NCBI GenBank assembly: GCA_963803155.1
Contig: CAWDMN010000067.1
Location: 1 to 64,000 of the forward strand
Direction of reading: 5' to 3'
DNA: 64,000 nt
Origin: CAWDMN01 sp963803155
GTDB taxonomy: Bacteria; Acidobacteriota; Terriglobia; Versatilivoradales; Versatilivoraceae
Part shown: positions 54,298-64,000 of the stretch, piece by piece
How positions within the stretch are numbered: position 1 is the stretch's first letter
Layout of the letters: each line of letters starts with the position of its first letter
Made by a program: the position numbers and the translations under genes
Notes under the pieces: model-generated
The model's database searches: none
What the model was told of the DNA's origin: nothing
Seen by the model: the letters and a program-made list of their open reading frames with translations, nothing else

Positions 54298-55536
54298 TCA
54301 TGATGAAGATCGATTGACATCGATCGGCAGTCTGTCATCAGCGCCAGGGCCAAAGTGCTTCAACATTACGATGGGATCATTTTGGCTCGGATTGGCAATC
54401 GTCACGCCTTCCTTTGCCGCAGCTTCCGAGACAAAAAATTCATCGGTCGTCAACTGTCCGTAGCGGATCAAAGACGGGGTTTCGATATTCCAAACACCCA
54501 TGGCCCCATGTCCCTGGAGCATATACATTCCATAGGCGCCCCCATCCTTGATCGTGACGCTACGACCGGGATAGACCGTAAGCCGTTTGGCGCTGAAATC
54601 CCGGGAGAGGTAACAGATCCAATGCTCTTCGTACCCTTCCACCCGCATCTCGCCGAGATCGCGAACAGGCACCGGGTCCATGAAATGTTTCTCTTTGAAT
54701 CTTGGATCGATATTCTGTTCCCAGTCGATCACTTCCACCAGATAATCAAAATTGCCGACTTCCTCTTTAGGAGTATCTTTCCAGAGCAATTCTTCGGGAA
54801 GGACCTGATGGTGGGAGACTGACTCATACATGGCAAACACATCGGAAGCCTTCTGCGGCTCATAAGTGCAGAGACTCCCGGGCGCATGCAATACCCCAGG
54901 AGGGACATTCCATCCGGTTCCCGGCGTAAGCGCATAGGCAACGGAAAAGTCAGTGAGACGGTTGTCGCCGGTCGTGAACGCGCGCAGGGCCTCGCGAACT
55001 TGTGCTTTCGTCACTCCCGGCTGCAGGCCAAAGAAGGTATAAGGGAAATCCCCGCCATAATTGTTCACTTGGGGGGCAAAGTAATAGGCTTCCGGTTTGC
55101 CCAAGGCGCTCACCCGCGCGGCATGAGCATCATCGTGGTGAATGTGAAAGGGCAGCGCCGCTTTGTTATCGAAAAACTTCGAATACATGGGCCAGGCGTG
55201 ATAGGCATCCCATAGTTTTTGGCCAATCAACTGGCCTTGCAGCTCCTCCACTGCCTCCCGCAGCAGCACCAAATCCCGCCGTCCGCCTTCTTCAACTACG
55301 ATATGACTCAACCCTTCATTTTTACTGGTCAACGGCCCATTATCGGCGGGCGTAGTGGAGGAGAACCAGCGCTCATCGATTCCGCCCCGGTTGGCGCCCA
55401 ACGCATAGTAATCGTCCGGATGAAGTTTAATGCGCCGCCCTGGAACACAGAACACGCGGGGCACCCAGGTCGGCGTCAGCCGGACGATGCCCTTCCCTTG
55501 ATTTAAAGCCCGTTCCGCAATGGATTTTGCATTCAT
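54298..55536 (-). CDS. Phosphomannose-isomerase-like cupin protein
   Basis: 412 residues from the ATG at 55536 (AGGAG 7 bases upstream). LPFHIHHDDAHAARVSALGKPEAYYF corresponds to the metal-binding region of class I mannose-6-phosphate isomerases, and GTGWNVPPGVLHAPGSLCTYE to the second cupin strand pair with the remaining His. A second cupin half follows (LTVYPGRSVTIKDGGAYGMYMLQGHGAMGVW). The protein probably isomerises an aldose or ketose in the cytoplasm; phosphate dependence is unknown. It heads the group of minus-strand sugar genes, 280 bp after the HEAT/DUF1080 gene. Confidence 0.72.
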   Translation of the reverse strand: MNAKSIAERALNQGKGIVRLTPTWVPRVFCVPGRRIKLHPDDYYALGANRGGIDERWFSSTTPADNGPLTSKNEGLSHIVVEEGGRRDLVLLREAVEELQGQLIGQKLWDAYHAWPMYSKFFDNKAALPFHIHHDDAHAARVSALGKPEAYYFAPQVNNYGGDFPYTFFGLQPGVTKAQVREALRAFTTGDNRLTDFSVAYALTPGTGWNVPPGVLHAPGSLCTYEPQKASDVFAMYESVSHHQVLPEELLWKDTPKEEVGNFDYLVEVIDWEQNIDPRFKEKHFMDPVPVRDLGEMRVEGYEEHWICYLSRDFSAKRLTVYPGRSVTIKDGGAYGMYMLQGHGAMGVWNIETPSLIRYGQLTTDEFFVSEAAAKEGVTIANPSQNDPIVMLKHFGPGADDRLPIDVNRSSS

Positions 55537-55816
55537 TGTCTTCTCCTCATTCCCGCATTTATTCAAAATTCTCCGTCATTACTCAAGCCCCGGCACTTTT
55601 TCTTCGGCTTCTCCAAAAATTGAACCGCATGGTTTTGTACCGCCGCTATGATCACTCACTGGCAAGAGGGCAGGATAAGCAAAGTGACCACTCGCTAGCG
55701 CTTCGTGCTGGCGATTTTGCCTAGCTGCCGCATTCAACATTACAAGCGTGAAGTGTCAACGAGCGATCAGCTTAGCTTCACGTGCATTGGATTGCCATCC
55801 CCGGGGGGTTCCATCT

Positions 55817-58800
55817 TTATTTGGAATCAGTCTCCAAATGACGGACTTCCATTTTCTGAATCATGACTTTCATGCCCTTGAATTCATCGCCCGGATGGAC
55901 CTGGATGCCGAACTTGCCTTTGCGATAGCTGGGTTCCCGGCATTCGCCGACCAGGACGCCGTTGAGCCATAGTTTCAGGTTGTCTCCCCGCGCGCGCACA
56001 CAGGCTTCATTCCAGCCATCCCGGTATTCAAGTGCTTCATTCAGATTGACGGTTAAAAACATTTTTCCCGGCATATATAAGGTCCCGCTATAACCCACCG
56101 GTTGCTTCCACTTCAGGACATCGAACTGATATCCTTTGTCATTATCGGCACGGAACCAAAATCCGCTATTGGCCGGCCAGGCGATCCGGTAAACCACGCG
56201 GAGTTCGAAATCGCCCCATTCATTTTCCGTAAAAAGATCGCCGCCTTTGCCATCGGTCTGAGTCCCCACCAGAAGCCCTTCCTCCACGGAAAAAATGGCG
56301 TCGCCGATTTTGCGCCACCCCGTGAGATCATGGCCATTGAATAGCTGCACCCAACCTGCCGCCGACCCCGAGTAAATTTGATCCGATTGTATTTTCTCTT
56401 GGTAAGCGGCATCGAACCGCACGCCATCAAGCGGGTCCCCGTTGGGTTTGTGCAATTTCACACTGAACTTCCAGGGCCCTCCAGTTTGCACAATCTTCAG
56501 CATCAACAGATTCCAGCCCTGTTTCAGGGCAACGCTTGTCCGATTTTCCACGAAGGCGGAGTGACCCGGGACGTTGTGCAAATGGACAATTACCTGGTTC
56601 AGCCAAATTTTTACTGGATCATCGGTTCCGATTTCCAGGATGGCGTCCCGCGGCGTTTCACTGTAAATCCAAGTGCGTGCATAAGCCACACGCAACTGGG
56701 CTTCGCCTAAATGATTGGCCAGGTCAAGCATCCATGGATCTCTGCTGCCTCCGCTGAATGGCAATTCCTGCCATTGCACGCTCGAATCGTCTTTTTCGGG
56801 CGGAAACACTACCTCGAATAATCGCAATCCCTCGCCACCCATTCGGGAATAGGGACCGGCCACTTGCCAAGACATGAGGTAATCTCCAGTCTGCTCAACA
56901 ATGCGAATCAATTCGGCCGCCTGTTGCCGCACTTCATCATTTTGGGTTTCCCCCCAAAGCCTATGGGCGGCTTCCCTGGCGGCTGATGGGGCAGAGCCCA
57001 TCACACTGTGCGAGATTTTCATCATGGACAACTCAGCCTCCGGCTTGACCTGCGGATCGCTCAAATAAGGCCCCACCAAGGCAAGAGCGCCAGCATCCGC
57101 CACTTCGGCTAGTCCCGCGAGAATATTCTTTTTGTCTTCGGGACTCTGAGCCCCATCGAGCAGGGCCTGATATCGGGCCAGGATTTGCGAGGGAAGACCA
57201 TCTCCCCGCCGCAGCATCTTTACACAACCGCGTGAAATCGATGCTTTTTTCGCCGGACTTGCCGCCAAGCGCCATTCGCCCAACAACAGGTCGATCGCGC
57301 GGGCATCCGGCCAGTCGATAAGAGCATTTAGCGCGGTCTCCTTAATCTCAGCCGTTTTCGAGCCCAGGGCCGCCCGCAGAGCCTCCAGCGATTTCCAGTC
57401 GGCAATGCCACCCAACACTCGCAACAGGGAACTCTGCACCGTTGTCTCCCGAGCCCCATTCAGCGTGTTTAACACCGCATCGGCTTGGGTGCCTGGCGGC
57501 GATATCTTTCGAGCCAGCCGAACGGCCGCTAATTCCACCTCCGTCCTCCCCTCCTCGCCTTTCAAACTGGTAAGAAGATCGAGGACTGCCGGAAGTTGAT
57601 CCGCGGTCCCCAAACTCCCGAGCGCCTTGTAAGCCTCCGTCCGAACGAGGGGATCGCTCCCCCGCGCTTCCTGGAACAAGGCATCCACTGCGTCCGTTGC
57701 TCTTCGCGTTACCAATATATCAATTATCGAGGTCCGCGAGTCCGCCGGAGCAACCTTCAAACATTCCAGGAGTTCCGAATTGATTTCTTCGCCACGAAGC
57801 CGTTCCAGGCTGCCCATTGCCTCTTTCTTTACCGCTTTGGGAGTGGCTTTGGATAAATAGGCGCTGAGCGGCTTCACACAGGAAGCATCTCCAGCTTTGC
57901 CCAGCGCTCTCAGAGAAGCCAACTTCACCTCTTGATTGGAACTCTCCAACGCGTTCAAAAGGGCGGGAAGCACTTTCTTGGATTCACAATCAGCCAAAGC
58001 GCCAATCATCGGCACTTGGGCTTCCGCGGATATTCGGGGCAGCATCGAAGCAAACCGGAGCGCGGCATCGGGATCCCTCAGCTGAGGAATGGAGGCGATG
58101 GCCGTGAACATAAAGACCGGATCGTTGCTCTCGATGGCGCGGGCCAGCCGTCCGGCTGCCTCATTGGGCGAGGTTTTCAAAAGGCCCAAGAATGCCCCCT
58201 GGCGCACTGGGACTGGCCATGGAGTTTTCTGCAACTCATTATAGATTTTCAGCGCCGTGTCTTTCCGGTTGTTGCGCAAGGATCGTTCGGCCGCGGTCAA
58301 TGAGGCCGCCGCCGCGATTGCCTGCATTGGACCCGGCGCGGTTTTGCGAAACTGCTCCAGCGCCAGCACTGCCTCGGCCGTGCCGATTCGGCCCAAAGCA
58401 GCGGCCGCGGCTCCAACGATTTCCGCGTCCGGATCCTTGAGCAATTTGATCAGATCCGGCGCCGACTCCTTCTCCTCTCGAAAGCCAAGGGAGTTGATGA
58501 TTCCGATCTTAATTAGCGCTTTGGTTTTGGGAAGGGCCTCACGCAACGCCTGTCCAGCCTGCGGGAACGGCATCGGTTCCAGCGCATAGCGGGCCATATG
58601 AGAAAGGTCCGGATCGGTCAATATAGCCGCCAATGCCGGGATACTGGCGGGAGTTCCAATGACCTGGAGTTCCCGGCAAGCTTTGTCTTTCTCTGGATCG
58701 AGGCGCCACTCTTGAGAATCTGGATGTAGCGGGCTTCCCGGTTCATATTCTCTTTGTCGGCCGCCGCGGGAAGGGATTCCATAAAGAACAGCAGGAATAT

Positions 58801-58845
58801 GCCAGCCACAAAAACATTCATCGTATACCTGGTAGTACAACCCAT
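55817..58845 (-). CDS. HEAT-repeat protein with C-terminal DUF1080, frameshifted near the N-terminus
   Basis: The likely start is the ATG at 58845 (AGGGA 8 bases upstream), giving a signal peptide NVFVAGIFLLFFMESLPAAA and mature ARYIQILKSGAS. The rest of the protein is in another frame and resumes with DPEKDKACRELQVIGTPASIPALAAIL, so one base seems missing near 58707. The long frame itself runs from 58840. Then come HEAT repeats (about 60-640, for example EIVGAAAAALGRIGTAEAVLAL), a beta-sandwich region (about 655-820) and DUF1080, a concanavalin-like 3-keto-disaccharide hydrolase-type domain (about 840-1003, WVQLFNGHDLTGWRKIG). It follows an exported oxidoreductase by 63 bp, so the two are likely one operon acting on oxidised sugars in the periplasm. 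Confidence 0.78.
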
Positions 58846-58908
58846 AATGTATCCCTCATTTCAATTCCATAGATCAAATGTACTTGCGATTTGAACGGCG
58901 GGTTTGAA

Positions 58909-60198
58909 CTACAGACGCCAGGGCTGCCGGTAAGGACGGGAACACAAACGTTTAGCTTCCTCATCGCCGATAAACTCTTCTTTGGCCGGATCCCATTTCA
59001 CGGGCCTGCCCGAACCAGCGCAAATGTTGGCGACGTGGCAGGCCATAATGGAGTGATGAGCCACATCCGCCGTGGCAATGGGCTGACGGCGCGATTTGAC
59101 GCAATCAAGGAATTCGCGAACATGATTGTCGGCGGGGTAGCCTCCCAGGAATTTTCTTTCCTGAAGCAAGGAGGCCGGGTGAACTTCAATTTCACCGGAA
59201 TCACCGGTTTCCACCCATCCTTCCTCTCCCTCAAATCGCACGGGACAGGTCCCAAAGCGCAATCCTGTTCGGATGACCAGCCGAGTTCCATTGGCATAGC
59301 GCGCGGCAATATCGAAATTCTCGTTCATGATTTCATACTCGATGGGGGAAGTAGCGTCGGCATCGTTAGCCCATTGGCACAAATCCACGGTATGGCTTCC
59401 CCACTCGTTGATGGCGGCGCCGGAGAAATCCCCTTGGTCACTCCAAAACCCGCGCGTGTAAATCTTTGAGTTATAAGGCCGCCAAGGAGCCGGGCCCAAC
59501 CACATGTCCCAATCCATCACTTCCCGGGCAGGCTGAGGTTCGGCGGGAAGAGGCGTAAATTGGACGACATTGGCCAGGCCGCTCGCTTTTTCCGCTTGAA
59601 GCTCGCGCAGCTTGCCCAGCTTGCCCGACCGTGCCAGGTTCACTGCAAACACGAAGTTGCCAATATTTCGCCGTTGCATCCCGCATTGGAACACTCTGGA
59701 GAACCGCCGAACTGTCTCGGCCACCACCCGGCTTTCGGCGATGCTGACGCTCAACGGTTTTTCGCAATAGATGTCCTTCCCGGCCCGCGCAGCCAGAATG
59801 GACGCCATGGAATGCCAATTGTCTCCGGTGGCAATGACCACGGCATCGATATCAGGCCGAGCGAGCAATTCGCGTAAATCTATATAGGCCTTGCAGTCGC
59901 TGTTGCCGTACTTTCCGTCTACCTGAGCTTTGGCGCCAGCGCGCCGGTTTCCCTGGACATCGCAGACCGCCACCATCTGCACATCCGGATTCCACATGAA
60001 GGCACCGGCGACATAACTTCCCCGGCCTCCAAAACCAATGGCTCCCATGACAATGCGGTCACTCGCTGGCAACCGGCCACCTCTTCCCAAGGCCGATGAG
60101 GCAATGATGGAGGGGGCGGCCAATAGCCCTCCAGCCCCGCACAGGGTTTGTTTGAGGAATGAGCGGCGATTCTGCATTCCACTTTTCATTTTCATCAT
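58909..60198 (-). CDS. Tat-exported Gfo/Idh/MocA oxidoreductase
   Basis: 429 residues; GGAAGGA lies about 8 bases before the paired ATGs at 60198. The twin-arginine leader is NRRSFLKQTLCGAGGLLAAPS. MGAIGFGGRGSYVAG is the nucleotide-binding loop, YCEKPLSVSIAESR the EKP catalytic motif, and AINEWGSHTVDLCQWA the C-terminal His/Asp site. It lacks the cysteine cluster of the 12892 and 25365 proteins and belongs to another branch of the family. It is transcribed immediately upstream of the HEAT/DUF1080 gene; oxidoreductase plus DUF1080 is a combination expected for 3-keto-sugar pathways. Confidence 0.9.
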   Translation of the reverse strand: MMKMKSGMQNRRSFLKQTLCGAGGLLAAPSIIASSALGRGGRLPASDRIVMGAIGFGGRGSYVAGAFMWNPDVQMVAVCDVQGNRRAGAKAQVDGKYGNSDCKAYIDLRELLARPDIDAVVIATGDNWHSMASILAARAGKDIYCEKPLSVSIAESRVVAETVRRFSRVFQCGMQRRNIGNFVFAVNLARSGKLGKLRELQAEKASGLANVVQFTPLPAEPQPAREVMDWDMWLGPAPWRPYNSKIYTRGFWSDQGDFSGAAINEWGSHTVDLCQWANDADATSPIEYEIMNENFDIAARYANGTRLVIRTGLRFGTCPVRFEGEEGWVETGDSGEIEVHPASLLQERKFLGGYPADNHVREFLDCVKSRRQPIATADVAHHSIMACHVANICAGSGRPVKWDPAKEEFIGDEEAKRLCSRPYRQPWRL

Positions 60199-60460
60199 GG
60201 CATGAATCCTTCCTGAGCCAGCCCAAATCCGCTTTGCTGTGCTGGCAGAGCTATATTCAATTCAAAGGTGAGATGCTTGGGCCGAAGTGCTGAAGCGGCA
60301 ACTACAGAAATAAAAGAATCTGGAGGTTTATGCTAGCACAATCCCACGCAAGATTGAGAGAGTTTCGTGAAGGATTTTTTGGTGCGATTCCGCTTAAATA
60401 GCGGGAATAATTGGCAGCTGAAAATGCAGAGCCGTATGAGAGTAATTCCAAGGATCGTGG

Positions 60461-60560
60461 CCCGAGGGGAGGGCGAGCCTCCTGCACAGGCGGACTTCGC
60501 CGGCGAGCCTTTGTGCGAGCGGGACAGAATGCGGCTCGGCGGGGGCCTCGGTCTCCCGGC
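60461..60560. repeat. GGCTCGCC-family repeat copy
   Basis: GGGGAGGGCGAGCCTCCTGC at the left and GGCTCGGCGGGGGCCTCGGT at the right match the blocks of 23243-23433 in reverse orientation. The module GCAGG...GGCGGACTTCGCC between them is the reverse of the one at 48328. It lies in the 60199-60583 gap, which otherwise contains no gene. Confidence 0.5.
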
Positions 60561-60583
60561 TGATTTAGACTAAAGACGCAGAA

Positions 60584-63142
60584 TCAGGATTTCGTAGTTT
60601 GGGTAAGGTGTTTCTGAACCTGTTCCATGAGATCATTGATGCGGATCGGTTTTGCGACATAGCCATCCATACCGGCTTCCAGGCAGCGTTCGCAATCTCC
60701 TCTCATGGCATTGGCAGTCAAGGCGATAATTGGGGTATGTTTCCCCTGCTTTTTGTCCCTCTCCCTGATAAGCGCGGTGGTTTGGAATCCGTCCATCTCC
60801 GGCATCTGCACATCCATGAGAATGGCATCAAAATTTTCATACCCAGGCTGTTCCAGAATCGCAAGGGCTTCATGACCGTTGTCGGCAACTACCACCGAGT
60901 GCCCATGTTTTTCCAGCAGGGAAACCACCAGTCGCTGATTGACCCGATTGTCTTCCGCCAGCAGCAATTTCAGATTTTGGTGGGCAACCGGAAAAGGCCT
61001 GGCCACCCGGTCTCTCTCTGCCGTTGCCAGGGCCTGTTTGTCCAACGTCCGCAGAATGGCATTGAGCAATTCTGAGGGAGTGACGGGCTTGACCAGCTGA
61101 GCCGCCACTTTTAGTTCACGGCAGCGGACCGCATCGTTGAGCTGGCTGTCTGAAGTCGACATTATTATCGTATGCCCCGCGAGCTCCGGATTTTCCGCCA
61201 ATTGTTGGGCCAGTCCAAACCCGTCCCCCTCTGGCATGTGACGATCCAAAAGAACGAGGGGGAAAGGCTTTCCCGCCCGGCGCGCCTGTTCCAGAATCGA
61301 CAGAGCGGAACTTGCGGACTCTACCGCTTCAGGGGCCATGTGCCAATTGACTAAAATCTCCGTCAGTATCCGGCGGCTGGTGGAATTATCGTCCACCACC
61401 AAAACGGGCAGGCCATCCAATCCCGCCACGTCTCTAACCTGTTTTTTCCCCAAAGCCTCCTCTCCGAATCCAAAGAGGGCCGTGAAATGAAAGGTGCTCC
61501 CTTGGCCGGGCAGACTCTCCACCCAGAGACGGCCTTCCATCAATCCCACCAAGCGGGAGGAGATGGCCAAACCCAACCCCGTACCGCCGAATTTGCGGGT
61601 AATCGAGCGATCCACTTGCGTGAAAGCTTCGAAGATCGATTGCTGTTTCTCAAAAGGAATTCCCAGTCCCGTGTCAGATATGCTGAAGTGAAGCCGAATC
61701 TTTTCCTCCGTCCGCATCTCCTCATCCACGTTTACCAGGATCTCTCCCTCTCCGGTAAACTTGATGGCGTTGCCCACCAGATTGATAAGAATTTGTCGAA
61801 GACGGCCGGGATCTCCTTCCAAAGACGCAGGCACTTCCTCGGCCACTCGGCAGGCTAATTCCAATCCTTTCTTATGGGCCCGAAGTGCCAGGAATTTCAG
61901 GGTCTCTCCCACCACCTCACGAGGATCGAATTTCAGAATCTCCAAATCCAACTTTCCCGCTTCAATTTTCGAAAAATCCAAAATGCCGTTGATGATTTGG
62001 AGCAGACTGTCCGCCGAGACCTTTAACATCGTCAAGTATTCCCTTTGCTCCTTGGTCAACTCAGTGTCGAGCGCCAGTTCCGCCATCCCAAGAATCCCAT
62101 TCATGGGGGTCCGAATCTCATGGCTCATGTTGGCCAGAAATTCACTTTTGGCCCGATTGGCGGCTTCGGCTGCTTCTTTGGCTTTTCCCAGACTCTTTTC
62201 GCTGCGACGGAGACGATATTGAGTGACAAAGAACCTCCCGCTAAAGCAGGCAAAGGACGCCACCACAATAACAGAAGCGAGAGTAACGTGCTGCTGGGCA
62301 ATCTGGGCCGACATGGAAAGGATAAGGAAAGGATAAAGGAGGGGAAAAAATTGTTGCAGGTCCACGCTCTGACGGTGGACAGACAAATTGGACTCAGATC
62401 TTAATTCTTTTGGAACTGTCCAAGTGACGGCAATCACAAAAGGTATGGAAATGATGCTGCTCCAGACCAAGTCGAACCATTGCCCGGCGATATAGGTATT
62501 GCCAGTGTATGTGTAGAAGGCATCGGCCATTCCTCCCAAAAAAAGAAAGATCAGCATACGCCCAAATAGTCCTCGGACTTCCTTCGATCTCGAGAGGAAA
62601 GCCTGCAGAAAGTAGGATCCAACCAGAACCGCGTCATAGACCAATGCCCGGTCCAGTGTGGCATTGATATGTTTTGTATTACCAAGAGAGGGAAGGTACG
62701 AAAAATAAAGGTAGCCCGCCAGCCAAAAAAGGAGTGTCTGCGCAAAATCCAGGAGATGGATCCGATCAAAATGGTGGTACTCATGCTCAGGGTCCAGAAA
62801 AAGGGCCATTCCCATGGGGACCGAGGAAAACACAAACATGAGGTCCGAAAAAACTTGAAGAGCAGCTGGACGGATGGAAAAAAAGTAAGAAAGGAAATCA
62901 CTGGACTGGGCCAAACTCCAAGCAATAAAACTAAAGGCCATCAGGTACCAGAAGTACCTTCCAAGAGGATTGGATCGGTTGGCAACCCGCAGCGAAGCCG
63001 TCACGCATAAAACGCCAATCACCAATTGAATTAAGCAAGATAAGATAGGACCAGGAGGTCTGGCTCCTATCCAGCCCAGGACCACTGCATGCACGATCAA
63101 CAGATAAACAACGGCGAACGCTGGCTTTCGCAACAAAGACAT
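60584..63142 (-). CDS. Hybrid sensor histidine kinase with two receiver domains
   Basis: 852 residues. Residues 1-305 hold about nine membrane helices forming an integral sensor of unrecognised type. A short coiled linker precedes HisKA (FLANMSHEIRTPMNGILGM, phospho-acceptor H341) and HATPase_c (N-box LINLVGNAIKF; DTGLGIP 490-496; GGTGLGL 519-525). Receiver 1 has VLVVDDNSTSR with phospho-acceptor D633 (LLDRHMP); receiver 2 has LLLAEDNRVNQR with D777 (ILMDVQMPEMDG) and KPI. There is no output domain, so phosphate must pass to an external Hpt or regulator not encoded nearby. AGGTAGGA precedes the ATG. The membrane sensor suggests response to a membrane-associated or hydrophobic signal. Confidence 0.93.
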   Translation of the reverse strand: MSLLRKPAFAVVYLLIVHAVVLGWIGARPPGPILSCLIQLVIGVLCVTASLRVANRSNPLGRYFWYLMAFSFIAWSLAQSSDFLSYFFSIRPAALQVFSDLMFVFSSVPMGMALFLDPEHEYHHFDRIHLLDFAQTLLFWLAGYLYFSYLPSLGNTKHINATLDRALVYDAVLVGSYFLQAFLSRSKEVRGLFGRMLIFLFLGGMADAFYTYTGNTYIAGQWFDLVWSSIISIPFVIAVTWTVPKELRSESNLSVHRQSVDLQQFFPLLYPFLILSMSAQIAQQHVTLASVIVVASFACFSGRFFVTQYRLRRSEKSLGKAKEAAEAANRAKSEFLANMSHEIRTPMNGILGMAELALDTELTKEQREYLTMLKVSADSLLQIINGILDFSKIEAGKLDLEILKFDPREVVGETLKFLALRAHKKGLELACRVAEEVPASLEGDPGRLRQILINLVGNAIKFTGEGEILVNVDEEMRTEEKIRLHFSISDTGLGIPFEKQQSIFEAFTQVDRSITRKFGGTGLGLAISSRLVGLMEGRLWVESLPGQGSTFHFTALFGFGEEALGKKQVRDVAGLDGLPVLVVDDNSTSRRILTEILVNWHMAPEAVESASSALSILEQARRAGKPFPLVLLDRHMPEGDGFGLAQQLAENPELAGHTIIMSTSDSQLNDAVRCRELKVAAQLVKPVTPSELLNAILRTLDKQALATAERDRVARPFPVAHQNLKLLLAEDNRVNQRLVVSLLEKHGHSVVVADNGHEALAILEQPGYENFDAILMDVQMPEMDGFQTTALIRERDKKQGKHTPIIALTANAMRGDCERCLEAGMDGYVAKPIRINDLMEQVQKHLTQTTKS

Positions 63143-63536
63143 GCCAATAATCCTACCTTTTCGACCGTATGCAGATCCGAAAGGGGCTCAGGTTAAATAG
63201 GGATCCGCATTGCCTATTTCGTTTCCTCCACCGCAGGCCTTGAATGCCTATGATACCTTGGCGGCAAGCGGAAAGCAGACTCGAAAAAGCAGCCTTTCAC
63301 ACAATATATCGGGGAAAAAAGAGAAAAGCGTTAGTTATTCCGCGAAAGAATGAGCAAGAGATGAAAAATCGGAGTTTCACTTTGAGTTCATTTTCTGGAC
63401 CTATGATTTTCTTCCTATCTCTTCAATTCGTCTGGAAAAATTAATGAGGACAATCGAAAATTAAGGCGATTATTCCACTTGACAATTCCGGTCCTGTGAC
63501 GGAACCATTATCCATTCTTGATCGGGAGGTGCCGGA
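63143..63536. other. Divergent gene-free region, about 390 bp
   Basis: It separates the histidine kinase (minus) from the PPC-domain gene (plus) and should contain both promoters. TTGACA at 63479-63484 (CACTTGACAATTCC) is a possible -35 box for the plus gene, with CATTAT about 22 bases on. No gene supported. Confidence 0.4.
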
Positions 63537-63998
63537 ATGCAATCTGCGGAAGCTGCCTGGGGGCGAGTGTTTATTCTCCGGTTGGAGGATGGGGAAATCG
63601 TGCATGAAGCCATTGAGCAATTTGCCCGAGATCACTCCATCCGAGCTGCAGCCGTCATTTTACTTGGCGGCGCGGATGATGGCAGCAAACTAGTGGTTGG
63701 GCCGGAACGGGATCGGGATTTTCCCATCCAGCCCATGGAACTGGTTTTAAGAGGAGTGCATGAAGCAGCCGGCATGGGAACGCTCTATCCGGATGAAAGT
63801 GGAAATCCTTCCCTGCACATGCATATGGCCTGTGGACGGGAAGGATTTTCCCGGACGGGATGTGTGCGGCGCGGCGTAAAAGCTTGGCAAATCCTCGAAG
63901 GAGTGCTGTTCGAGTTGATGGGGACCGACTGTTTTCGCAAATATGACGAACGCATCGGGTTTCGATTGCTCCATCAACCCAAGCCGGGGAAAAGCTGA
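63537..63998 (+). CDS. PPC/DUF296-domain protein
   Basis: 153 residues; GGAGGTG lies 8 bases before the ATG. GRVFILRLEDGEIVHEAIEQFARDHSIRAAAVILLGGADDG is the opening of the PPC (plants and prokaryotes conserved, DUF296) domain. PSLHMHMACGREG provides the His-x-His motif that binds a metal in bacterial structures. In plants the domain accompanies AT-hook DNA-binding proteins. Bacterial stand-alone versions like this one form trimers, and their function is poorly known. The full domain is present, so the gene is complete at the end of the window. Confidence 0.88.
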   Translation: MQSAEAAWGRVFILRLEDGEIVHEAIEQFARDHSIRAAAVILLGGADDGSKLVVGPERDRDFPIQPMELVLRGVHEAAGMGTLYPDESGNPSLHMHMACGREGFSRTGCVRRGVKAWQILEGVLFELMGTDCFRKYDERIGFRLLHQPKPGKS

Positions 63999-64000
63999 AA

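Overview
The window looks like a chromosomal piece of an uncultured Acidobacteriota-type bacterium, probably a contig from a metagenome. This rests on family content: two very large TonB-receptor-like proteins with an N-terminal carboxypeptidase-regulatory domain, a tandem pair of orphan MacB/FtsX-type permeases of the kind expanded in Acidobacteriota, many secreted sugar-active enzymes, and Tat-exported Gfo/Idh/MocA oxidoreductases. No rRNA, tRNA or CRISPR array was recognised. Coding density is moderate, and many intergenic gaps carry palindromic repeats.

Layout. 1-1760: two broken genes joined head to tail (a glycosidase fragment with several frameshifts and a truncated ADP-ribosylglycohydrolase). 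1951-6467: a TonB-type outer-membrane protein below a TetR regulator with a perfect palindromic operator. 6981-7868: a secreted metallo-beta-lactamase-fold protein. 8152-10041: a large GHMP (galactokinase-like) sugar kinase. 10107-20430: a minus-strand series reading TonB-type receptor, GH2 glycosidase, Gfo/Idh/MocA oxidoreductase, D-aminoacylase-like deacylase, NagB-like isomerase/deaminase, with a LacI-type regulator divergent at 21152. This is a saccharide-utilisation locus, possibly for an N-acylated amino sugar. 22337-26705: a two-motif aspartic protease, a beta-helix protein and a close paralogue of the first oxidoreductase.

27006-33490: a LolA-like periplasmic protein and two tandem permeases. 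Each permease has the same upstream inverted repeat and the same -24/-12 (sigma-54-like) promoter match. 34107-38103: a glyoxalase-methyltransferase fusion, an SGNH esterase and a C45-type hydrolase. 38384-43405: a repeat-rich segment with two families of terminal-inverted-repeat elements, an IS3-type insertion sequence and an AlbA/Schlafen-type ATPase of foreign appearance.

43446-46812: a divergent formylglycine-enzyme-like protein, a cupin and a small membrane protein. 46855-60198: a second catabolic region on the minus strand (amidohydrolase lipoprotein, DUF4038 glycosidase-like protein, two TIM-barrel sugar isomerases, two Gfo/Idh/MocA oxidoreductases, a phosphomannose-isomerase-like cupin, and a HEAT/DUF1080 protein with a frameshift). 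60584-63142: a hybrid histidine kinase. 63537-63998: a PPC/DUF296 protein.

The least conventional signal is intergenic. Two copies of an approximately 300-380 bp element (35427-35807 and 38384-38681) share a terminal inverted repeat and four successive hairpins whose stem sequences differ between copies yet stay complementary. A short palindromic cassette is inserted twice in one copy and absent from the other. A second two-copy element lies in inverted orientation around the IS3/AlbA segment. Function is unknown; a structured RNA or a non-autonomous mobile element are the two main readings.
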